From positions 1 to 13,606 of the forward strand of contig CAYSNP010000046.1 of assembly GCA_964432485.1 (NCBI GenBank): a stretch of 13,606 bases of DNA, given 5' to 3'. The notes beneath the pieces were generated by a model that worked only from the letters and a program-made list of their open reading frames with translations, did not search any database and was not told where the DNA came from. This document shows, piece after piece, positions 8,935-13,606 of this stretch; position 1 is the first letter of the stretch; every line of letters starts with the position of its first letter. This DNA is from CAYSNP01 sp964432485 (GTDB lineage: Bacteria; Bacillota; Clostridia; Christensenellales; DTU072). The position numbers were made by a program, and so were the translations under genes.

Positions 8935-9428
8935 TCCTTATTTATCTCCTGCTGAATAAGGCTATCATCTGCCAAAATCTTTTGTCTCATCTTTTCCTTA
9001 TAACTTATTATTTTTTCCCTTAAATCAGTATTGGCTACCCCCAAAATCTGCACCGCCAATAACGCCGCATTTGCCGCCCCATTTATCGCTACACAAGCCA
9101 CAGGTATGCCGGTTGGCATTTGCACGGTGCTAAGCAAGCTATCCATACCGTCTAAATCAGAGCCTGATATAGGCAAGCCAATCACCGGCAGCGGAGTATG
9201 CGTTGCAAGCACTCCTGCAAGATGTGCCGCTTTGCCCGCACAGCCAATTATTACGCCATAACCCTCACTAGCTGCACTTTCTGCTAACTCAACTGCTTCT
9301 TTTGGGGTACGATGTGCACTAAGCACCCTAATAGCATATTCTACCCCAAACTCTTGCAAAATTGCGCAAGCTGGCTTTACAATAGCAAAATCACTTTTGC
9401 TACCCATTACAATAACTACTTTTTTCAT
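8931..9428 (-). CDS. purE: N5-carboxyaminoimidazole ribonucleotide mutase, class I PurE
   Basis: Moves the carboxyl group of N5-CAIR to give CAIR. I choose the ATG at 9428 (165 residues, MKKVVIVMGSKSD) because AAGGA lies 4 bases upstream; the longer frame from 9464 would run through the 9445-9474 hairpin and adds an atypical leader. Seen: MGSKSD (8-13), SAHRTP (37-42) with the catalytic His39, CAGKAAHLAG (63-72) and the MPTGIPVACVAI region (104-115). These are class I features, so N5-CAIR from PurK is the expected substrate, yet no purK is adjacent. It is the first pur gene, 54 bases after the permease stop, and overlaps purC by 4 bases. Confidence 0.95.
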   Translation of the reverse strand: MKKVVIVMGSKSDFAIVKPACAILQEFGVEYAIRVLSAHRTPKEAVELAESAASEGYGVIIGCAGKAAHLAGVLATHTPLPVIGLPISGSDLDGMDSLLSTVQMPTGIPVACVAINGAANAALLAVQILGVANTDLREKIISYKEKMRQKILADDSLIQQEINKE

Positions 9429-9444
9429 TTTTTCCTTATAAATA

Positions 9445-9474
9445 ATAGGGGCAAGCGTAACCACTTGCCCCTAT
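9445..9474. terminator. Perfect 11-bp hairpin between permease and purE (weak terminator, attenuator or processing site)
   Basis: ATAGGGGCAAG (9445-9455) and CTTGCCCCTAT (9464-9474) are exact inverted repeats around an 8-base loop. In the minus-strand mRNA the stem begins 8 bases after the permease stop and is followed by TATTTAT, a poor U-tract. On the plus strand it is followed by CGTTTTTATT, a better intrinsic terminator for antisense transcription. On the sense side it may terminate only partly, lowering pur expression relative to the permease, or act as a 3' stabiliser. Confidence 0.7.
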
Positions 9475-9482
9475 CGTTTTTA

Positions 9483-10958
9483 TTAACCTATCACGAAAAA
9501 CTTAAGCAAGAATATCGCACCAATAATATAAGTAAATAATTTAATATCCCTAATTTTGCCAGTAAAGAGTTTAACGACTATATAAGTGATAATACCAAGA
9601 CCAATACCGTCAGATATAGAATAAGTGAGTGGCATACCTAAAATAGTCATTAAGCAAGAACCGGCAATAGCAGGGTCAGACCAATCAATTTCCTTAACAG
9701 AACCCATCATTAACACCCCTACATAAATTAGCGCTGCCGCTGCTGCTGCACTAGGAATAAGAGATGCAATAGGGGATAAAAAGATTGCAATAAAGAAAAG
9801 TAAAGCAACAATTACAGAAGTAAAGCCGGTTCTTCCTCCTGCAGAAATACCGGAAGCACTTTCTACATAGGTCGTTACTGTAGAAGTACCTAACATTGAG
9901 CCGGCAACAGTAGCAAGAGAGTCACTTAACAATGCTTTGCGCATATTAGGTACATTGCCGTCTTTATCTAACATGCCTGCTCTTGTACAGGTGCCTACAA
10001 GCGTGCCAATGGTATCAAACATATCTACTATTGCAAAAGCAATAACTAAAGAAATAAAACTCATAATAGTACCAAAATTATTAAAAATACCATCAACATT
10101 AAACTTAAAGAATGATTTGGTACCAAAATCAGCAAATGCACCTATCGGGTTTGTCATAGAAATAGGTACAATTATACCAGTAGTTCCTGCAGGTGCATAC
10201 TTATCAAAAGGAATATAAGTACCTATTTTATGAAAAACTATTAACATCATCAAATAATAAAGCACCGTACCACCAAATAATCCAAGAATTATCGAACCCT
10301 TTACACCTTTTTTAGATAGAATAATAATGCCTAAAAAAGTAATGATACAAACTACTGCACTCATAGCGTTATGAGCGAATACTATATCAGCAGGATTATA
10401 TAGATTAGTAAAATCAACTAGCTTAACAAGCGTTGCCTCATCGCCAGTAACAATACCGGAGTTTTGCAAACCTATAAAAGCAATAAAGCTACCTATACCT
10501 GCAGAAATAGCAATCTTAAGACAAGTAGGCAATCCATCTACTATTTTTTCTCTTATTCCGCCAATCGTTAAAGCAGTAAAGAGCAAGCCTGAAATTAAGA
10601 CAATAAATAATGCTGTACCATAACTAAGACCTAAAGCACCGCAAACAGTAAAGGTAAAAAAAGCATTTAAGCCCATTCCGGGTGCTTGTGCAAAAGGTAA
10701 TTTTGCATATAGCCCTATCAGTAGGGTGCCAATAATTGCACTAAGAGCAGTAGCAATATAAATTGCTCCAAAGCTAGCGCCAGGCAAATCGCCTATCATC
10801 CCAGAGTTAACTACCAAAATATAACACATAGTCATAAAAGTAGTTGCACCTGCTATTATCTCCGTCTTTAGAGATGAGCCTGCTGCCGTAATGCCAAAAT
10901 AGCTATCCAACTTTTGCGCAAAGCCATTTAATTTGGCGGGTTGTTTTTCTTTTTCCAT
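9483..10958 (-). CDS. pbuG: NCS2 purine permease, AzgA/PbuG type (guanine/hypoxanthine)
   Basis: Polytopic inner-membrane transporter, probably proton-coupled, importing purine bases for salvage. I place the start at 10958 (491 residues), 6 bases downstream of a full AGGAGG (10970-10965); the frame is open to 11018, but without such a site. It contains about a dozen hydrophobic segments. Family motifs seen: KTEIIAGATTFMTMCYILVVN (31-51), APGMGLNAFFTF (92-103), VDMFDTIGTLVG (311-322) and TYVESASGISAGGRTG (363-378), which fit COG2252 rather than the uracil/xanthine branch. The guanine riboswitch in its leader supports guanine/hypoxanthine as substrate and predicts repression when purines are plentiful. 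Adenine transport, as in other AzgA members, cannot be excluded. It ends 54 bases before purE. Confidence 0.92.
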   Translation of the reverse strand: MEKEKQPAKLNGFAQKLDSYFGITAAGSSLKTEIIAGATTFMTMCYILVVNSGMIGDLPGASFGAIYIATALSAIIGTLLIGLYAKLPFAQAPGMGLNAFFTFTVCGALGLSYGTALFIVLISGLLFTALTIGGIREKIVDGLPTCLKIAISAGIGSFIAFIGLQNSGIVTGDEATLVKLVDFTNLYNPADIVFAHNAMSAVVCIITFLGIIILSKKGVKGSIILGLFGGTVLYYLMMLIVFHKIGTYIPFDKYAPAGTTGIIVPISMTNPIGAFADFGTKSFFKFNVDGIFNNFGTIMSFISLVIAFAIVDMFDTIGTLVGTCTRAGMLDKDGNVPNMRKALLSDSLATVAGSMLGTSTVTTYVESASGISAGGRTGFTSVIVALLFFIAIFLSPIASLIPSAAAAAALIYVGVLMMGSVKEIDWSDPAIAGSCLMTILGMPLTYSISDGIGLGIITYIVVKLFTGKIRDIKLFTYIIGAIFLLKFFVIG

Positions 10959-11002
10959 TGAGTGCCTCCTATTTTTTTCTTTTATATAATGGTTTTTTGC
11001 CA

Positions 11003-11029
11003 AATAAAAAACGAGCATACTCTACCCGC
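11003..11029 (-). terminator. Riboswitch-controlled intrinsic terminator in the permease leader
   Basis: The minus-strand RNA GCGGGU-AGAGUAU-GCUCGU (11029-11011) can form a 6-bp stem rich in G-U pairs, followed by UUUUUUAUUU, an intrinsic terminator of modest strength. Its 5' half plus one upstream base, GGCGGGUAG (11030-11022), is complementary to CUACC and CGCC inside the aptamer (11113-11102), with GGU bulged. This gives an antiterminator that cannot coexist with the ligand-bound aptamer. The layout predicts an OFF switch. A small GCAC-CUU-GUGC hairpin (11062-11052) lies between aptamer and terminator. Confidence 0.65.
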
Positions 11030-11079
11030 CAGATATAAGCAAGAACAATTGGCACAAGGTGCAAATCTATCTATCTTAT

Positions 11080-11149
11080 TATCAATAGTCAGTCCGTTTA
11101 AGGCGACCGGTAGATACTTAGAGACCATATTTCTCAAATTATATTGATA
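11080..11149 (-). promoter_or_regulatory. Purine riboswitch aptamer, guanine class
   Basis: The minus strand carries the conserved core of the purine riboswitch. P1 is TATCAATA (11149-11142) paired with TATTGATA (11087-11080), perfectly complementary. Inside it come TATAAT, ATATGG in loop L2, AGTATCTACC (xpt has AGTTTCTACC), CCTTAAA in loop L3, then GACTA. P2 pairs through GAGA/TCTC, and P3 through GGTC/GGACT with one bulge. The base equivalent to position 74 of xpt is C (GACTAT), which by known rules selects guanine/hypoxanthine; adenine switches have U there. It lies downstream of a strong promoter and about 120 bases before the permease ATG. Confidence 0.93.
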
Positions 11150-11151
11150 CT

Positions 11152-11168
11152 ATATTGTATAACAATAT
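11152..11168. repeat. 7-bp-arm dyad overlapping the predicted transcription start
   Basis: ATATTGT (11152-11158) and ACAATAT (11162-11168) are exact inverted repeats around ATA. The dyad touches the -10 box and covers the expected start site of the riboswitch transcript. It could be an operator or a 5'-end stem. In such AT-rich sequence it may also be chance. Confidence 0.35.
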
Positions 11169-11195
11169 TTTACCATATTTTGTGAGCTTAGTCAA
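11167..11195 (-). promoter_or_regulatory. Promoter of the riboswitch-permease(-pur) transcript
   Basis: The minus strand has TTGACT (11195-11190), a spacer of exactly 17 bases, and TAAAAT (11172-11167) preceded by TG one base upstream (extended -10). This is a good vegetative sigma-A type promoter. Transcription should start near 11160, about 10 bases before the aptamer P1 stem. It lies 64 bases after the transketolase C-subunit stop, so the permease need not depend on read-through from tkt. Confidence 0.75.
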
Positions 11196-11214
11196 TGAAT
11201 TATTACGCTTGCAA

Positions 11215-11227
11215 GCCAAGTTTTGGC
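11215..11227 (-). terminator. Weak hairpin after the transketolase genes
   Basis: GCCAA-AAC-TTGGC on the minus strand forms a 5-bp stem 31 bases after the tkt C-subunit stop. An overlapping palindrome GCTTGCAAGC (11217-11208) follows. No U-tract comes after either, so this is at most a poor intrinsic terminator. Read-through into the riboswitch leader is possible, and the riboswitch terminator would then act as the real stop. Confidence 0.25.
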
Positions 11228-11258
11228 AAGGTTAGTACTATCTTTTTACCTTTATCTT

Positions 11259-12215
11259 TTAAGCTTCTTTCCGTGCTATCACCCTTTTGCAAGCCAGGAC
11301 TATATCCTCCGCCCGCATACCAAATTGCTGCAAAAGATAAGGTAGCTTGCCCACCTCGCCAAAGGCATCTTTTATACCTATCCTTTCCATTGGAGCAGGC
11401 GCATGCTCTGCCAAAACTTCTGCAACCGCTGAGCCTAATCCATTGTAGATAGAATGGTTTTCTGCTGTAACGATTGCCCCGCTTTTCTGTACTGCTTTTA
11501 GTATAGCTTGGGTATCTATAGGCTTTATGGTATGCATATCTATAAGCCCAGCGCTAATGCCCTCGCTTGCCAATATTTCGCAAGCTGCAAGCCCTTCATA
11601 TACCATAATGCCGCTTGCTATTATAGTTACATCGCTGCCTTCTTTAATCGCTATTGAGCCAAATAAGTTAAACTCAAGGTCCTCATTATAAAGTGCATCT
11701 GTTGTTTTTCTAAATAACCTTATATATACCGGTCCGTTATGAGCAAATATTTGAGGCAGTGCCTTTTTTATCATAAAGCAATCAGTAGGTTCAAAAACTA
11801 CCATAGTTGCTATGCCTCTCATTATGCCCGCATCCTCTAACCCCATATGAGTGCCGCCATTAAGCTCTGCTGTAAGCCCGGGGTCGGTGCCGCATATTTT
11901 TACATTTTGCTTAGCATAAGCTATGCTTAGCGTCACTTGGTCGCAAGCACGCCTGGATGCAAAAGGGGCAAAAGTATTGGCAAATGGTATCTTGCCCATA
12001 GCGGCAAGCCCCGCCGCTACGCCCATCATATTTGCCTCTGCCACTCCCACATCTATTAATCTTTCAGGATAAATTTCCTTAAATGCTTTGGTGCCGCTGG
12101 CCGCCATTAAATCTGCTTCGCAAACTACCACCCTATCGTCTTTGCCTGCTAGTTCTATTAGCGCTTCAACATACGCTTTGCGCATTTCTTTACCTTTTTT
12201 TAAGCTGATATCCAT
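11259..12215 (-). CDS. Transketolase, C-terminal subunit (split form)
   Basis: Together with the preceding gene it forms a transketolase that moves two-carbon units between sugar phosphates in the non-oxidative pentose phosphate pathway, supplying ribose-5-phosphate and erythrose-4-phosphate. The 318 residues hold the pyrimidine-binding domain, with DVGVAEANMMGVAAGLA starting at 55 (Glu60 is the expected catalytic glutamate that activates thiamine diphosphate), followed by GGTHMGLEDAGIMR, and a C-terminal transketolase domain with TAENHSIYNGLGSAVAEVLAE. The ATG shares one base with the stop of the N-subunit (TAATG) and has a full AGGAGG upstream, so the pair is translationally coupled. It could act on other ketoses or in a salvage pathway; split transketolases are diverse. 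No strong terminator follows. Confidence 0.92.
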   Translation of the reverse strand: MDISLKKGKEMRKAYVEALIELAGKDDRVVVCEADLMAASGTKAFKEIYPERLIDVGVAEANMMGVAAGLAAMGKIPFANTFAPFASRRACDQVTLSIAYAKQNVKICGTDPGLTAELNGGTHMGLEDAGIMRGIATMVVFEPTDCFMIKKALPQIFAHNGPVYIRLFRKTTDALYNEDLEFNLFGSIAIKEGSDVTIIASGIMVYEGLAACEILASEGISAGLIDMHTIKPIDTQAILKAVQKSGAIVTAENHSIYNGLGSAVAEVLAEHAPAPMERIGIKDAFGEVGKLPYLLQQFGMRAEDIVLACKRVIARKEA

Positions 12216-13042
12216 TACTTTGCCTCCTGAAGCTGCGCTATTGCCTTTTGTGCCATTTCCATTGTTATACTCATACTGTGCGAGCTTACAAGCCCTTCTG
12301 CAAAGTACGCGCCTTTGCCCTTTACGGTATTCAAGATAATCATAGAAGGCTTGCCTTTACGCTGTTTGGCATCTTCTATGGCTATAATTATCTCTGCTAT
12401 ATTATGCCCGTCAATTTGCACTACATCAAAGTTAAATGCCCGCCATTTAGCCGCTAAAGGCTCTATGCTATTGACATCTGATACAAATCCGTCTATTTGC
12501 ATACGATTATAGTCGCAAAATGCTATTAGATTGTCCAGCCCTCTTGAGCCTGCCAGCATAGCCGCTTCCCATACCTGCCCTTCTTGAGACTCGCCATCGC
12601 CAATAATAGCGTAAATATTACAAGGGTTGTTGTTTAACTTAGCGCCAATTGCCATACCCACAGCACAAGAAAACCCTTGCCCCAGCGAGCCTGTTGTCAT
12701 ATCAACCCCAACTGTCCTATGCATATCGCAATGAGAAGGCAAGGCTGTGCCTGACTGGTTAAGGGTAGGAAGCAACTCTTTTGGAAAATAGCCTTTTTGT
12801 GCAAGCGTGGCATAAAGCCCCGGTCCGCCATGCCCTTTTGATAACACCACTCTATCACGCATTGGGTCATCAGGAGCGGCGGGGTCTACTTTAGCGCAAT
12901 GAAAATATATTGCGGTAAGCGCATCTATTATAGAAAGCGCACCGCCAATATGCCCCACCCCTAGCCTCGCAATCATATCTATGGTTAAAATACGAATCTC
13001 TTTTGCAATAGCTTTTAGCTCTTCCAGCTTTTCGATATCCAT
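12215..13042 (-). CDS. Transketolase, N-terminal subunit (split form)
   Basis: Thiamine-diphosphate-binding half of a two-gene transketolase. I choose the ATG at 13042 (275 residues, MDIEKLEELKAIAKE) because AAGGAG lies 6 bases upstream; the frame is open to 13153, but that extension is aromatic-rich, unlike the family, and lacks such a site. Seen: GVGHIGGALS (28-37; His31 corresponds to the His of GHPGG), LSKGHGGPGLYA (67-78), TTGSLGQGFSCAVGMA (116-131) and the cofactor motif GDGESQEGQVWEA (148-160) ending at Asn179 in DYNRMQIDG. The length fits Bacillota and archaeal split enzymes. No convincing promoter is visible upstream, where an IS remnant begins within 200 bases. Confidence 0.92.
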   Translation of the reverse strand: MDIEKLEELKAIAKEIRILTIDMIARLGVGHIGGALSIIDALTAIYFHCAKVDPAAPDDPMRDRVVLSKGHGGPGLYATLAQKGYFPKELLPTLNQSGTALPSHCDMHRTVGVDMTTGSLGQGFSCAVGMAIGAKLNNNPCNIYAIIGDGESQEGQVWEAAMLAGSRGLDNLIAFCDYNRMQIDGFVSDVNSIEPLAAKWRAFNFDVVQIDGHNIAEIIIAIEDAKQRKGKPSMIILNTVKGKGAYFAEGLVSSHSMSITMEMAQKAIAQLQEAK

Positions 13043-13192
13043 GAACTTCTCCTTATACTTAAGGAAAAACTGAACAAATACCTTGAAATACAGCCGCAGA
13101 TTTTTGAGCGGAAAATTGATGAAGGCGCGCGGCCAATATTGAAATATTGGCAAGCGATTTCAGCGGTTTTACGCCAAAAAGATGAGCTGTGA
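13019..13192 (+). other. Plus-strand open frame, possible C-terminal gene fragment
   Basis: From 13019 to the TGA at 13190-13192 the plus strand is open without any ATG. From 13061 it reads a protein-like stretch: KEKLNKYLEIQPQIFERKID, then EGARPILKYWQ, then AISAVLRQKDEL and stop. I do not recognise the family. Its first 24 bases lie over the start of the transketolase N-subunit, so it would be a truncated remnant joined to that gene. Balanced amino-acid composition is the only support; it may be chance. Confidence 0.2.
13133..13150. repeat. Perfect palindrome upstream of the transketolase genes
   Basis: CCAATATT (13133-13140) and AATATTGG (13143-13150) are exact inverted repeats with GA between them. 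The palindrome lies about 90 bases before the transketolase N-subunit ATG, in a place suited to an operator. No good -35/-10 pair is visible beside it. The rest of 13043-13229 shows nothing else identifiable besides the weak plus-strand open frame. Confidence 0.4.
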
Positions 13193-13229
13193 TTTCAAGA
13201 GTGCGTCATTTAAAGGCATTTATCAGTTT

Positions 13230-13528
13230 TTATCCTCCTGTTTTGATACAAGACAAACTTTTCCCTTGCTGCGCTAACTTATAAAGGCATGTTCTACTTT
13301 AGCTCTCACGCTACATTTTGCGGTTTCTGCGGCTTTAGCTTTTACGCACTTGTTTTCATCGACAATTTTGTTTATTGTGCTTAAGCGTTTGACTATCTTG
13401 AATTTAACCTTTTTTGGAGCGTCGGTCTTTTTATCTATCCCTAAATATGCGCTGTCGGCATAAACCTCTTTTTCCTTAATAGTAATATAATACCAATTAA
13501 CAGGCTTTTTTGCAATAGCTAAAGGCAA
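13230..13528 (-). pseudogene. IS5-family transposase remnant, truncated and internally deleted
   Basis: The minus-strand frame 13528-13274 contains KEVYADSAYLG followed later by SVRAKVEHAF, the pattern of the C-terminal DDE region of IS5-family transposases (an Asp in YADSxYxG and the catalytic Glu in RAKVEHPF). The frame hits a stop right after EHAFIS, where intact enzymes continue with a VIKRQFGY-like segment. In another frame the same stretch reads LYKLAQQGKSLSCIKTGG and stops at 13230, resembling the normal C-terminal tail; the intervening segment seems deleted with a frameshift. Upstream of about 13490 no family sequence is recognisable, and the only start is TTG. No terminal inverted repeats are visible. 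It cannot encode a working transposase. Confidence 0.7.
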
Positions 13529-13606
13529 ACAAATTGATAAAAGGCTCCTTGTATAGATTGTAAATTAAATTGTCGCACATTTTTCATAATCTTGTATTTT
13601 ATTGTT

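Noticed and set aside
9429..9464. Longer PurE starting at 9464
   Set aside because: The extension runs through the intercistronic hairpin, while the ATG at 9428 follows AAGGA and yields the usual PurE N-terminus.
9486..9520. Possible purE promoter (TTGCTT, 17 bases, TTAATA) within the permease end
   Set aside because: The -10 match is poor and the -35 only partial; AT-rich coding sequence gives many such pairs.
13234..13239. AGGAGG on the minus strand as a ribosome binding site
   Set aside because: The next ATG is 14 bases away and opens only a 16-codon frame; the bases are better explained as the Gly-Gly codons at the end of the transposase tail.
1..13606. CRISPR arrays, tRNA or rRNA genes, toxin-antitoxin or phage defence systems
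   Set aside because: I saw no regularly spaced repeats, no tRNA-like cloverleaf and no defence-family motifs; the window is metabolic apart from the IS relic.

Overview
The window reads as a chromosomal segment of a low-to-moderate GC Bacillota, most likely a Clostridia-type anaerobe. The evidence is a tightly coupled purE-purC-purM-purN-purH-purD-purL cluster, the long single-chain PurL typical of clostridia and Bacteroides, a transketolase split into two genes, strong AGGAGG-type ribosome binding sites, and a purine riboswitch ahead of an AzgA/PbuG-type permease. The genus cannot be read from the sequence. Every confident gene lies on the minus strand, so transcription runs from high to low coordinates.

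Layout in transcription order. (1) 13606-13043: no intact gene. It holds a decayed IS5-family transposase remnant (about 13528-13230), a perfect 8-bp-arm palindrome (13133-13150) and a weak plus-strand open frame. (2) 13042-11259: transketolase N-terminal and C-terminal subunit genes, joined by a TAATG stop/start overlap. (3) 11258-10959: a regulatory interval with a good promoter (TTGACT, 17 bp, TAAAAT with extended TG), a guanine-class purine riboswitch aptamer, and an expression platform with a terminator and an alternative pairing. (4) 10958-9483: an NCS2 purine permease. (5) 9474-9445: a perfect 11-bp hairpin between permease and purE. (6) 9428-100: seven de novo purine genes, mostly with 4-7 nt overlaps. 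(7) 99-1: a short gap and possibly the first 15 codons of another minus-strand gene.

How the genes work together. Transketolase interconverts pentose and glycolytic sugar phosphates and so can supply ribose-5-phosphate for PRPP. The permease salvages purine bases, and the pur genes build IMP. The riboswitch senses guanine or hypoxanthine and should switch off the permease when purines are plentiful. Because only 54 bases separate permease and purE, with no convincing promoter, the same switch may also govern the pur genes through partial read-through of the intercistronic hairpin.

The most unusual features concern glutamine use. The cluster has no purF, which in related operons usually lies between purC and purM; here purC and purM are one base apart. 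In addition, the glutaminase domain of PurL has Gly (residue 1082) where the nucleophilic Cys should be, with neighbouring changes, while the His and Glu of the triad (1149, 1151) remain. Both glutamine-dependent steps of the de novo pathway to IMP are therefore missing or altered in this locus, which suggests (inference only) ammonia-driven or partner-supplied nitrogen input. purK, purB and purA are also absent from the window.
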